From assembly GCA_013350335.1 (NCBI GenBank), contig CM023534.1, forward strand, positions 2,604,001 to 2,668,000: a DNA stretch of 64,000 nucleotides. The letters run 5' to 3'. Each line of letters starts with the position of its first letter. Within the stretch, counting starts at the first letter, position 1. The translations under genes and the position numbers were made by a program. The notes beneath the pieces were generated by a model. It saw only the letters and a list, made by a program, of their open reading frames with translations, did no database searches and was not told where the DNA came from. Shown piece after piece: positions 13,001 through 22,137 of this stretch. Origin of the DNA: Chimonanthus salicifolius. Taxonomy: Eukaryota; Streptophyta; Magnoliopsida; Laurales; Calycanthaceae.

Positions 13001-16000
13001 GACAGTCACAACAAGTACAACCCCATCATGCTTCAACTCCACCTTCCACCACTTCTGATCTAACAATTCTCTCTCCTTCTTGTGACTATAATCTTCCTAT
13101 CGCTCTTAGAAATGGAATTCGTTCTTGCATTGCTTAGTCAATTGAATTCGTTCTTGCATTGCTTAGTCAATTGAAGTCTTTATGTCCTATAATTGTGTTT
13201 CCACTCCTTATTAGTCCTTTCTTACTTTACTCAGCACTATTGCTCTTCCAAGGACTTGATACTACTTTTTTTTTTTTGAAACATTGGCGATTTAAAATCA
13301 TTAAAAAAGAAGGAAGTACAGAGAAGGGATCCGAGTATAGGAGATATATACTCAGAGCCAATGATAAGGAAAAGAAACATGAAAAGTACAAGGAAAAATA
13401 AGAAATAAAAAGATACATCAAATAAACCACCCAACATAGGATCCAAATGTAGCCCCCAATCCCCAAAAGTCAAGGCTGGGAGATGAAAAAAATTTCAAAG
13501 ATGGACTTTGTAATTGCACACCAGCTTTCGCCAAGAAATCTGCAATGCAGTTTGCTAATCGAGGTGTACGAGTGAAAGACGCCACCTAACCTGCATAACC
13601 TCCAAATGTCCTTAGCAATACCAATCAACTCCACGGGGTGAATTTTTTATTACTAGCTCAGGAGATGACAGTAGTTGAGTCACCTTCGATAATGAGGTTA
13701 CCACTCCTAAATCCATACCAAACTTGAAGTGCTATCCTAATTGTCCTCGGTTCAGCTTCATTTGACTCCATCAACCCTACTGATTCGGAGAAAGCTGCCA
13801 ACATTCTACCCCTATCGTCATATAACACACCTCCTATTCCTGCCGGCTCTGGTTTATCCCTTGCCGCCCCCATCTACATTGAACTTGCAAGAACCTAGGG
13901 GAGGTGCAACCCACTTGACCAATCACTTTTTAGCTCTACCAACTCCTTTATACACCCATCCCAAGACAAGTAAAAATCCTTAGGTGCTAGACCCCGAAAC
14001 TCTTTACACAGAGACACAGACAACCATCCAATCACTTGCCATTTTGCGCTCTCAAACACATCTCTACGTTCTCCCCTCTTTCCCTCAAAGATCATCCCAT
14101 TGCGTTCTTTCCAAATAGCCCACGAGACAGCGAACAGAACCATTTTCCAAGCCACTCTATATCTACCTCTAAAGGGACCTCCCATCCAAGACACAAAAAA
14201 AAATCCTCCACTCCACTACTAAGAACCCATAAACACCCAAACAGCCACAAGAACGAAAACCAAACCACCCATGTGAAACGACACTTGCATAACAAGTGGT
14301 CCACAGTTTCCTCATCGACCTCACATAGTGGACACACTAATGGAACATCATTTGGAATTACGTGCCTTCTCTTAAGATTGTGTCTCACAAGGGGGGATCA
14401 AATTGTTCCAAGCCAGTTTGCAGATAGGAGGTGAGGACAAAGTTGTTGCATATGCCGAATGTAGGATTGATTTAACCGAGAAAGACCCTAACGGCTCCAT
14501 GGACCAAATCCACTTGTTCTCATCCTCAATCCACAATCTGGTATCACTTAGGATTCCGATCAAAACTTGGTGGATACCTTCTTCAAATCCCGCAAAATCC
14601 TCCTGAAAGAGATTGACCACTGTTGTGTATCATTGACCTCACTATATTAATCACTTATCAAAGTCTGGGAAAAACTTCCATTAAATGCCTCTCCCCCACC
14701 CAAATATCCCTCCAAAGCAACACCCTTCTACCATTACCAACCAACATCCTAATCCCCCTTTGAAACACTTCGCCAACCTTTCCTTCCCCGCTCCCAATCT
14801 TCATTAGGACTTTCACTACCGATGACCCATCCCTAGCAGCTCTACTACCTAACCTCCAACCCCCAGGGTCACCCACGCCATACCTCCCTATTAAAATCTT
14901 ACTCCACAAGGCCTCCCTTTTCCGAGGCGAATTTCCACAACCATTTACTTAGAAAGGCATGATTCCTATCTCTAATATTGTAGATCCCCAACCCACCCTT
15001 CTCCCTCATGGTGAGTTTCCATGAAAGATGAGATGGTTGCACTTGAAAAAAATGGTACTTAAGAGATGACTACTCTACCACCTAAAGAGACTCTAAGAGG
15101 CTACAAATGGGTTTATATTGTTGATGACAATCTTGATGGTAGTGTCCGTTATAAGGCTAGGTTTGTTGCAAACTCTTCACTCAAACCTATAGTGTGGACT
15201 ATTAGAAGACTTTCACCCCTATTGCAAAGCTCAACTCTTTTCAAGTTCTTATCTCTATAGTTTTCAACCTTCTTTTGCCTTTACATCAGCTCGATGTTAA
15301 AGGTGCTTTTCTTCATGTTGATCTTCATGATGAGGTATATATGCTTCTGCCTTTTGGTTTTAGGCGACAAGGTGAGGAACACAAAGTTTATCATCTTCAC
15401 AAAGTTCGTTAGCAGATGTGAAGCTGAAGTCGATGGAACAACAAAGAATGACAGGGCGCGCTTGGCATGGAGAAAAGAGAGATCATGGTCTTTAGATCCA
15501 TGTTAATTTTTTTTTTTTTTTTGGAAAGGTATCCATGCTGTTAATTAACAATCATATTGATGCGGAGCATTCTCCAGATTCTTCCGATCCGGACCATCCA
15601 TTTACCTTGCTTTCCATTTTCGTATTTTGGCTATTTTTCATTTTTTTTATTGTTATTTTTAGATAGGCTTTATTTCAGTAATTAGCAAGAATTTATTCTT
15701 TGTAAGGAGAAAAGAGAGATCATGGTCTTTAGATCCATGTTAATTTTTTTTTTTTGGAAAGGTATCCATGTTGTTAATTAACAAGCAATCATATTGATGC
15801 GGAGCATTCTCCAGAATCTTCAGATCCGGACCATCCATTTACCTTGCTTTCCATTTTCATATTTTGGCTATTTTTGTTTTTTTTATTGTTATTTTTAGAT
15901 AGGCTTTATTTTAGTAATTAGCAAGAATTTATTCTTAATAAGGAGAAATTTATATAAGTTGTAGCCTCCATGAGGCAAAGACAGATTGAATGAAATAAAG

Positions 16001-19000
16001 AGTGAGATTTTCGCAGAGCGAGAGGCTTGGTGTGAGGCGATACATCTTCAGGTACTTCTCTTCTACCTCACTTCTCTTCTTCTCTTTTCTCCTCCTTCAC
16101 CTTCGTCCCCTTTTCCTAACCAGATTTCCCCTTCCGCCATCCCCAAAGTCCCTCTCTGCTTATGTGACTTCCGCAACCCCTGCATCCCTTTCCTTATTGC
16201 TGTAAATCCCTTTTGATCTTGTGTGGTTGCCCTAAGTTCCCTTTTCCTCTTTGTTTCCCATGTGACTTACAGTCCTTAAGTTACCCCCACATGTGCCTAA
16301 CTTAACCACACTCATTACCCATTTTAAGTGTTTGGATTATTATTTAATTAGTTACATTGGAATTCTGGATTTCTTTATTATTTGCAGCTTATCATATTTT
16401 TTCATTGTTAATTTGTTAATTCTAATTTTAATTTCAGCCCATATTAGTTTTAGTTGCATTATTTTCATCATCTTTTAATTTTTAGGGACCAATTTAGGCA
16501 TTTATGGTCACCCTATTAGTTGTCCTGCATCACATATTCATACATGTAAAAGATGAAGACATAACTATAAAACTAACAGATCTTATGTTAATAATCTCTT
16601 TTTAGTATTGATCTTATCTTATTAAACTAGATATCAATACAATCTGAGATTGACCTAATCCTAGACATACTAGTATAACCTAACAGTAGCAACCCCGTTC
16701 AACCCGAACATGCTGTATCAGTGTATCAGAGGTGCAATTTGTCCCAGAGTGGACGTTCAATTTGGCTGAGATGGTATGGAAAGTTGACAACTAAGGTAAG
16801 GGGAGGTAAAAGCAAGGTTACTAAGCACTATACATTCATCTTAGGGGAGTAGCAAGAACCTTCAAGCAAGATGGAAACTTGAAAAAACTTCACCAGGGAA
16901 AACTGTTTTAAGCTTCACTTGTATGTACCTAAAAGGTGATAGTTTCTTTTTATTGGCCATTTTATTTTATTTAGTGAAATTAGTTTCATTTGAGAACCAT
17001 TCTTTTTCAGGGCTTACAAGTTCTCAAATTGCTAGTAATGTTTTCACCTTGGGAACAGCTGCTGTTCTTCCATTTTATACTCTCATGGTCTTGGCTCCCA
17101 AAGCTGAATTGGTTAGTTTTTCCAACTTTTGTCTTGTAATTGCATATGATAACTTCTGCAACAATGCCATGAAATTATGTACATGGAAGTTTTGCTATTT
17201 TTTGTAGGACAGTAATTTTATTTATAAATGCAGACAAAGAGATGCATGGAGAGTATCATGCCATACATTGTACTTGGGACTCTGTATGCCTACCTTCTTT
17301 GTCTCTCTTGGACACCTGACACCTTTCGTCTCATGTTTGCAAGCAAATACTGGTTGCCAGAGGTCTGTGTATCTCTGCTTTCATTTTTATGTCAATATAT
17401 TTTGAAGATTCCATTTTTTTTGTGTGTAGAAGAATTGGAGGGCTTGTGGACAAGTTTTTTGTGAAATATAGAGATTTAGGGGTACGTACCGAGAATTGTA
17501 AACTGAAAAGGATCTAGGGCATGGAAAGACATTTCAAAATTAGGAATCTGGGAAATATAGTGGGAGAATTGATTAAGAAAGTAACATTGTGGCGAGGAAT
17601 GGAGAAAGGAGACAATGTTGGGAGGATAATTGGATGGGACAAACAACCTTTTCAGTCAAGATTTTAACAGCTAAATTTTGTATTAAAATTGATACGGTTT
17701 ATCAAAAATTCTGTAAAAGACTTGGGAAATTAATTTGGGTTCTAGTTTTCTGAAGGGAATTGATGGCTCATTAGATAACAGAGCTGGAATTCCTAAGGCA
17801 GTTAATGATGTACCCATGTTTCTTGAAGTGAAAGAATAGAGGGATTGGAAGACTAAAGGTACCATTTCAAGCAAGCCAGTTCCCTTGTAAGGCTCTTTAG
17901 AAATTGTTGGGCCCCAAGCTATATGCCCAATAAAATCTCTAAAATTGTTTCCCTTCAAAACTGTTGCGTCCCAATCATAAACATTTGCTTCTTTTGTTAG
18001 GCTGGTGATGAGCAATTCAATCTCTTGTAGGTTTCTCCTTTGCCAGTTTCATTTGGTCATTCTTTCTTAATATTTTTCATGTCATTGAGTAATTCCATAT
18101 TCTTTTGGAGCCCTAATGGATACATGGGATTCTGGCCCATTTAATTAGGAGGGTCAAGTTTGATGAACAATTGTACCACTTTCCTTCGGTTGGGATGTTT
18201 GGAAGGAGTGGAATAGGAGAATCTTTCAAGATTAGGCCTTTCCATGAGTGGCACTAGAGCAAGCAATTAAGTTCATTTGATGAAAATTATTAGCACTAGT
18301 TAAATGAATGTGAACCTTAGTTAGATGTGTAATGAAAGTGATTGGTTGGTTTCCCTGCGTTGGGATGTTTGGAAGGGTGAATAGGATCTCTCAAGATTAG
18401 GCCTTTCCATGAGTAGCACTAGAGCAAGCAATTAAGTCCACTGTTTATGAAAATTATTAGCACTATTTAAATGGATGTGAATCTTAGATGTGTAATGAAA
18501 GTGATTGGTTGGTTGCCTAACATAAAGGAACACAGATTGCCAGTTTAAAGGTTGCATTGCTTCACATCCATGTTGGGTAACAGTGCTTTCTGAAGTCATG
18601 CAATTTGAATAGAAATTGAACTACAGTTTTTAAAGAAACCTCTATATTTTAATTTTTCAATTTTTTTTTTTTAAATCTATGGCAATGTGGTGCTGTGCAG
18701 CTACCTGGTATAGCAAAAATGTTTTCAAGTGAAATGACATTAGCTTCTGCGTGGCTTCATTTATTGGCTGTCGATCTTTTTGCTGCAAGGTATGGACTCT
18801 TCATCTTGATGTCGTACCTGATTTGAATAACATAATAATAACAATTTCTTCACTATCTATAGTTTAATTATTAGGGGCTTCATTGGGAACCACCTTTTTA
18901 GTTAAGGGGACACCATGCCTTAATAACTGTCCAAAATACCCTATGCTTAAAATCTAGTTGATTGAGTTACTGGAATAATAGATTATCTTGATTTTTTTAA

Positions 19001-20463
19001 CAAATGGGATGTGTTCACGACTAGACAAAATGAAGTAACCATCGTTCTATAACCTATACACAATAGGGATTAGGGACCCTGCATAGTGGCAAGATTTGTG
19101 CAACAAGATATTGTCCAGCAGTTCCTCTTTGTTTCTGTTTCTCCTCACCAATATGCAATCTTCGTCCAAAAAGCACCTCCAAACCAGTCTCAGCACATCT
19201 CTACTCCAGCCTGTACATTCCATGCAACCCCATCTAAATCCCATCCATCATGCCACTAGCTCTGTTGTGCACATTATTTGTCATTCAACTTGCTCAGGGG
19301 TACTCAAGCATTTGTTATAGGTTGTATCTGAATCTGAATAACATTTTTCTCCTCACTCACTAAAATGCAGTTTGGATTGCCCACACCCAGAAACTAGGAG
19401 CCATTTTCATCTGATTTCCATGGCTACCCTCTTCAACCCATCAGTCTTCATGATCCTACGATTTTATTCGAGTATCATCATCCTGTTCCTATTTTGGTCT
19501 GTTATTTTCTTTTGATCTCATCAATGCTTTCAGATTTGAACTCAGTATATATCAATGGAACTCTTAATTTCAATCAATTTTCCACCCATGGCTTTCTTAG
19601 TAAGATCTCTCTTTTTTTTTTAATGATTTCATCCATACTTCCTTCCACATCTAGCCAGGTTATCATTTCTTCTTTGATTTTTTTCATTTCTGTCTTTAGC
19701 AACTAAATCCACTATTATCCGTACTTGCCTTTCTTCTTTGTTTGGCATTAACCTCCATCTCTAGTACCCCTGTTTGGATTCATGATTCAGTTTTCTCCTA
19801 TCATTATCCTCCTCTGTTCTATAGTCTAACCAACCCATCTCTGACCAATTCTTGTCTTTGGTTCTCAGATTCTCCTCTATCCATGTTGTCCCAATTGGGG
19901 GCATTATAGAAAATTGATTAAAGCCCATACGAATGGAAAAGCTACAGTAAAATGAAATCTCATGGGTAACTCAGCGCTCCACCATCAGCTGTCAAGAGTT
20001 CCATAGCTGAAGTAGATGAAGATGTCCATACATGAGGTTGTTGTCGATGCAACATTCCTTTCTTTTCTGTCAAACCTGTTCGACATCAGTGATTCCTATG
20101 CTCAGCTGCTTGATTTGGTGTCGAGAAAAGGGAAATGCATGGTGTTCAAGATCATTTGTGGTTTTGAAAGAAATTTGAAAATAAGGGTATTTTGGTCACT
20201 TGAGAAAATATTATATCTCCTAACCAAAAGCACTGGTGTCTCGGTTAGGGGCCTATTATTATTGTTATTATTTGAAAAAGTACCTATGATATTCTATTGA
20301 TACGATCTTGTGTGTAAAACACAGGCAAGTGTTTCATGATGGTCTTAAACATGAGATCGAGACTCGGCATTCTGTTTCTCTATGCTTGCTTTTTTGTCCA
20401 ATTGGAATTGTTACTCACTTTGTCACCAAGGCACTGACTGAAAGAGCCCATGGTCTGAAATGA
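4030..20463 (+). CDS. ABA4: ABA4-type neoxanthin synthesis protein, six exons (243 aa)
   Basis: Exons: 4030-4074, 9081-9309, 17011-17111, 17234-17362, 18701-18789 and 20325-20463. They sum to 732 nt (243 codons plus TGA), with GT-AG borders throughout and frame kept. Residues 1 to about 90 form a basic, Ser/Arg-rich plastid transit region with a 'WSFVGGSR' segment. From about residue 92 the DUF4281/ABA4 domain follows, with landmarks '[20 protein letters not shown]', 'APKAEL', 'SWTPDT', '[16 protein letters not shown]', 'DLFAAR' and '[14 protein letters not shown]'. Four hydrophobic segments are visible. In Arabidopsis the homologue (220 aa) is needed to make neoxanthin from violaxanthin, a step feeding ABA synthesis, at plastid membranes. 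The start gives a plausible transit peptide and has G at -3 and +4. Introns 1 and 2 are unusually long (5.0 and 7.7 kb) and full of retroelements. MurB is convergent downstream. Family assignment is firm; the precise function is inferred from the family. Confidence 0.95.
4657..4806. mobile_element. 150-bp foldback (MITE-like) element
   Basis: The outer arms are 'agaaatgatgagtgcagg' at 4657-4674 and its near-complement at 4788-4806. The inner arms are a perfect 14-bp inverted repeat, 4707-4720 (ctccaccatccatt) against 4744-4757. The whole can fold into a long interrupted hairpin. No clear target duplication was found, so the superfamily is not assigned. Confidence 0.55.
5561..5738. repeat. 89-bp tandem duplication
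   Basis: The units are 5561-5649 and 5650-5738. Each begins 'agagattttcaagaaacctc' and continues through 'ggttggtcttttaaa.ttctt' and 'acaaacttggaaaagaaaa' with only a few differences. A partial, more diverged unit precedes them at about 5520-5555. Confidence 0.85.
5898..5935. repeat. CGT/CAT trinucleotide microsatellite
   Basis: A run of cgt/cat triplets lies in the ABA4 first intron, with (cat) about six units long at its 3' side. Confidence 0.85.
5941..6060 (-). mobile_element. Possible SINE fragment
   Basis: On the minus strand a box-B-like 'gtgggttcaagtccc' follows 'tggttgcacccaagagc'. This resembles the promoter half of a tRNA-derived SINE. The body does not clearly match the other SINE copies in the window. 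Confidence 0.3.
6800..7340 (-). pseudogene. LINE reverse transcriptase fragment, decayed
   Basis: On the minus strand broken frames give RT-like segments. '[17 protein letters not shown]' corresponds to the K-x-D-x-x-K-A-Y-D-x-x motif of non-LTR reverse transcriptases, then 'VQRVGFG' and 'RGIRQG' correspond to the R-G-x-R-Q-G-D motif. Stops and frameshifts lie between them. It is antisense to ABA4 inside intron 1, with no 5' or 3' element ends visible. Confidence 0.6.
7966..7980. repeat. (CA)n microsatellite
   Basis: About seven to eight CA units lie in ABA4 intron 1. Confidence 0.85.
8130..8365 (+). mobile_element. 3' end of an RTE-like LINE
   Basis: The end 'ggccccgcataagtgggata' followed by 'gtggtttggtgatgataatg' is the usual tail of plant RTE-type LINEs: a C-terminal 'DP..W DKG' remnant, then a GAT/TGATGAT-rich tail. 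The upstream 200 bases read like their degenerate endonuclease/RT C-terminus. This rests on remembered family features. Confidence 0.45.
9081..9309 (+). CDS. ABA4: ABA4 exon 2
   Basis: The acceptor is 'tgtattgtag' and the donor is gtaacc after 'gcttcat'. The exon ends with one base of a split Trp codon (T + GG). It covers the rest of the transit region, including 'SWSFVGGSR', which matches the Arabidopsis protein in position. Confidence 0.88.
10312..10445. mobile_element. 134-bp non-autonomous hAT-like element
   Basis: Perfect 8-bp flanking duplications TGTTTTTA lie at 10304-10311 and 10446-10453. The element opens 'cagtgctggccctgagat' and closes 'agccagggccctc', giving imperfect inverted ends. 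Its 'ccctaggcgcag..' and 'gagattgtgagtaatg' segment resembles the start of the larger element at 56377-57486 ('ccctagacacag', 'gagattgtgaataat'). It looks like an internal-deletion derivative of the same family. Confidence 0.7.
10730..11330 (-). mobile_element. LINE 3' fragment with RNase H domain, decayed
   Basis: A T-run at about 10727-10741 is the poly(A) tail on the minus strand. Upstream on that strand come 'GGVLRNSA', '[16 protein letters not shown]', '[10 protein letters not shown]', 'IAREITTLC' and '[15 protein letters not shown]', the RNase H (RVT_3) domain at the end of plant LINE ORF2. Stops and frameshifts interrupt it. It is truncated at about 11330-11400, where copia-like sequence begins. 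Confidence 0.75.
13115..13172. repeat. 29-bp tandem duplication in the copia remnant
   Basis: The units are 13115-13143 and 13144-13172, both 'gaattcgttcttgcattgct' plus 'tagtcaatt'. They are identical to each other, so the duplication is recent relative to the decay around it. Confidence 0.9.
13266..15010 (-). mobile_element. 5'-truncated LINE inserted in the copia element
   Basis: A T-run at 13266-13278 marks the poly(A) end. Reading leftwards from 15010 on the minus strand come 'KGGLGI', '[10 protein letters not shown]', '[11 protein letters not shown]', '[16 protein letters not shown]', '[13 protein letters not shown]', the zf-RVT motif '[18 protein letters not shown]', '[15 protein letters not shown]', then the RNase H pieces '[12 protein letters not shown]', '[14 protein letters not shown]' and '[12 protein letters not shown]'. 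This is the C-terminal half of plant L1-type ORF2. Open stretches of 70-100 codons survive, so it is younger than the copia host. No target duplication was found. Confidence 0.85.
15469..15940. repeat. 237-bp tandem duplication
   Basis: Units 15469-15705 and 15706-15940 both begin 'ggagaaaagagagatcatgg'. They share 'ggaaaggtatccatg', 'gatgcggagcattctccaga', 'ccggaccatccatttacctt' and 'tagcaagaatttattctt'. A third unit starts at 15941 but diverges after about nine bases. The block joins the broken copia RT and may be a partial LTR. Confidence 0.9.
15941..16740 (+). mobile_element. LTR-like remnant downstream of the copia fragment
   Basis: The stretch 'agcctccatgaggcaaagac' with 'attgaatgaaataaagagtg' is typical of the R/U5 part of copia LTRs. 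At 16725-16737 'gtatcagaggtgc' resembles a degenerate TGGTATCAGAGC primer site. The middle is C/T-rich. The boundaries and the assignment to the copia element upstream are inferred. Confidence 0.35.
17011..17111 (+). CDS. ABA4: ABA4 exon 3
   Basis: The acceptor is 'tctttttcag' and the donor is gttagt. It encodes the first membrane segment, '[20 protein letters not shown]' and on through 'APKAEL'. The frame continues in phase 0 into exon 4. Confidence 0.95.
17234..17362 (+). CDS. ABA4: ABA4 exon 4
   Basis: The acceptor is 'aaatgcag' and the donor is gtctgt. It has 43 codons from 'TKRCMES' to 'KYWLPE', including the second membrane segment and the conserved 'SWTPDT'. Confidence 0.95.
17363..18700 (+). 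other. ABA4: ABA4 intron 4 with LINE-derived tandem block
   Basis: Most of the 1.3-kb intron is unremarkable. From about 18120 to 18525 it carries LINE-like sequence and a 170-bp duplication, listed separately. An open antisense frame of 110 codons at 17683-18015 resembles nothing I know. Confidence 0.6.
18189..18525 (+). repeat. 170-bp tandem duplication of LINE-like sequence
   Basis: Units start at 18189 and 18359, both 'gttgggatgtttggaag'. They share 'caagattaggcctttccatg', 'cactagagcaagcaattaag' and 'gtgtaatgaaagtgattggt'. 'WDVWK.WNRRIF' in the first unit matches the W-x-x-W-K-x-R-N-x-x-I-F motif found near the end of LINE ORF2. Confidence 0.75.
18701..18789 (+). CDS. ABA4: ABA4 exon 5
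   Basis: The acceptor is 'tgctgtgcag' and the donor is gtatgg. It encodes '[18 protein letters not shown]' to 'DLFAA' plus two bases of a split Arg codon. It contains the third membrane segment and the most conserved motif of the family. Confidence 0.96.
18790..20324 (+). other. ABA4: ABA4 intron 5, nothing recognised
   Basis: The intron is 1.5 kb. It has C/T-rich tracts near 19100-19900 and no repeat ends or coding similarity that I can see. Confidence 0.5.
20325..20463 (+). CDS. ABA4: ABA4 exon 6 and stop
   Basis: The acceptor is 'aaaacacag'. The exon completes the split Arg, then encodes '[20 protein letters not shown]', the last membrane segment and a C-terminus '...ERAHGLK', with TGA at 20461-20463. 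Confidence 0.96.
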
Positions 20464-21842
20464 AGTTTGTATGTGGGCAAAACTGCCTGCTTCTCATTTT
20501 TTTAGCCAAACGAGTCTATAGAATTGCAGATTCTTGAACAACATTGTGAGCCCTATATCAGTTGAACATGTCAGATTGCATTGACATTTCCATTAAATCA
20601 TGTTTCTGAGAATTCATTGTATAATGCTCTATTTGATACTTTATATATTCAAATAAATTCTATTTATATTCCTATATTATACGCCCACATGTTGATCCTT
20701 TACACCCTTTTTCATTATTTTGTCCCTTTAAAATTTAAATTTTGCCAATACCAAAATGTATCTCTTAATTATAAAATAAAATTTAGAGGCTTAAGTGTGG
20801 GTTAAGATGATTTAATCAAGTTCTATTTAAAAATACTCTTAATTTATATGATCTCATTATCTGATTCCCATTTATTTAATTTTTTTTTTAAGAAAGGTGA
20901 GAGGCATATTAACATAGTGATAGAAAAAAAAAGTGTCGCGAGTCCATGCTTATAAGGAGATTTCTTAACCGGTCTTATGAAGCGGCAGTTCTAAGTTCGA
21001 TTTTTACTTCACTCCGAAGCAGCAGTTCTGAGTTCGATTCTTACTCCACTCTAAAGAGTCACTCTCCAAAGAGTTATCCGGCGGTGTGTAGGTAGGATGG
21101 CTTGCATATGCTTTGAGAATTAGTTGAGTGCTCTAAGAGACTTGAACACTTCATCATAAAAAAAATATTTATGAAGTATTTGAAATTAACCAATTTAATA
21201 TAGTCTGTCCATGTTGTTCTTTATGAAAAAAAAAGGCCATAAACCTTTTTAACTATTTGATCTAAAGCAAGAAATGAGATGATTAAGATTGAATAATTAT
21301 CTTAATCAACAAATTGTAACCTTAAATTCTTAACATTTTAATGGCAAACAATAAAAAGGATAGTCTTCACGTCCCAAAATGATACAAAGAGTTGTAATAA
21401 ATAATTTTTTTTAAGACTTCCACTCCCATATGCATTCATTCTCGTCTCGCTCCCAAGTGTGAAAAGTGTGGACGCTGCAAACAACAATAACGGTGAATCC
21501 CTGTTTTTCTCCTCCTTCCTCCCTTTGGCGTGATTTCTTTCTTTCTCAGCCATGAAGGAATTCCCATAATTGTCCAAAAATTTCAAGAAATGCATTTCTG
21601 GGAAATACTGGCTGACGGTTAAAAGACAGGAAAATTGCTATTTCTGTCCAGAAATACATCCAAGCGGTCTTCTCCTTGAATTTTTAGGAAATGGAAAGCT
21701 ATTTCCCTTCCATTCCAGTGAAATCCAAGGAGCCAAACAACCCCTAAGAATAGTAGATCTTTTTCGCCTCGCCTAAAATCTAAACTGATAAAAGCTTGAT
21801 TTGTTTCGACTTTGTAAGTGATAGAAGTCCAGAATTCCTTTT
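20464..21842. other. Convergent intergenic region ABA4/MurB
   Basis: It contains the 3' UTRs of both genes and one SINE (20965-21168). Poly(A) signals could not be assigned uniquely in this AT-rich DNA. Confidence 0.5.
20965..21168 (+). mobile_element. SINE with duplicated box B segment (family 2)
   Basis: A 38-bp segment containing box B is present twice in tandem: 'agttctaagttcgattttta' and 'agttctgagttcgattctta', each after 'gaagc.gc'. Downstream are 'ctaaagagtcactctcc' and 'gtgtgtaggtaggatggctt', shared with the copy at 47005-47130, and an A-run tail at about 21161. Confidence 0.6.
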
Positions 21843-22137
21843 TCATCCATTAAGATTATAAGGAACAAAACATATTTCTTCCTCAAGTTCAATTCTGAAC
21901 CTGTGATGAACCTCTCGTTTGACAAAATCAATGAGTTGAAGCATGTTTTTCGAAGTTGACCCACCACAGTTGATGAAGAAATTGGCATGGACATTGGAGA
22001 CCATTGCTCCTCCCACTCTGAAGCCTTTCAATCCAGCTTTGTCGATCAGTTCTCCAGCTGAAACTGCCAAACTCAAAGGTGGGTTCCGAAACACAGATCC
22101 AGCACTTCGTTCTCCAACTGGTTGTGACTTCCTGCGT
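21843..22137 (-). CDS. MURB: MurB exon 3 and stop
   Basis: The acceptor is 'catttgcag'. It has 97 codons plus TGA, from 'RKSQPVGERSAGSVFRNP' to 'CFVPYNLNG'. It encodes the MurB C-terminal domain with the catalytic Ser and the conserved Glu. The frame is intact. Confidence 0.95.

Larger units (their letters stand above)
11420..15430 (+). mobile_element. Decayed Ty1/copia polyprotein, interrupted by a LINE
   Basis: Copia segments occur in the right order on the plus strand. A protease remnant '[12 protein letters not shown]' (about 11773) has the catalytic D-S-G changed. Then come '[20 protein letters not shown]' and a GAG-pre-integrase zinc motif 'LWHCHHGH' (about 12127). An integrase core remnant '[13 protein letters not shown]' (about 12448) has Ala where the Asp should be. 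'KGYKC..DP' is followed by '.YVSIDIT.FEDTP' (about 12840-12920). After the LINE insertion come '[13 protein letters not shown]', 'GYKWVY', 'RYKARFVA' and '[23 protein letters not shown]' in broken frames (15020-15400). The C-terminal RT half and RNase H are missing. Many stops are present. Confidence 0.82.
9310..17010 (+). other. ABA4: ABA4 intron 2 (7.7 kb), nested retroelements
   Basis: The intron carries a 134-bp hAT derivative, two antisense LINE fragments, a decayed Ty1/copia element and a 237-bp tandem duplication with LTR-like sequence. Parts outside those, 9310-10303 and 16741-17010, show nothing I recognise. Confidence 0.8.

Noticed and set aside
13895..14434. Open frames on the plus strand over the LINE in ABA4 intron 2
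   Set aside because: They are shadows of the minus-strand LINE ORF2 segments, which carry the recognisable zf-RVT and RNase H motifs.
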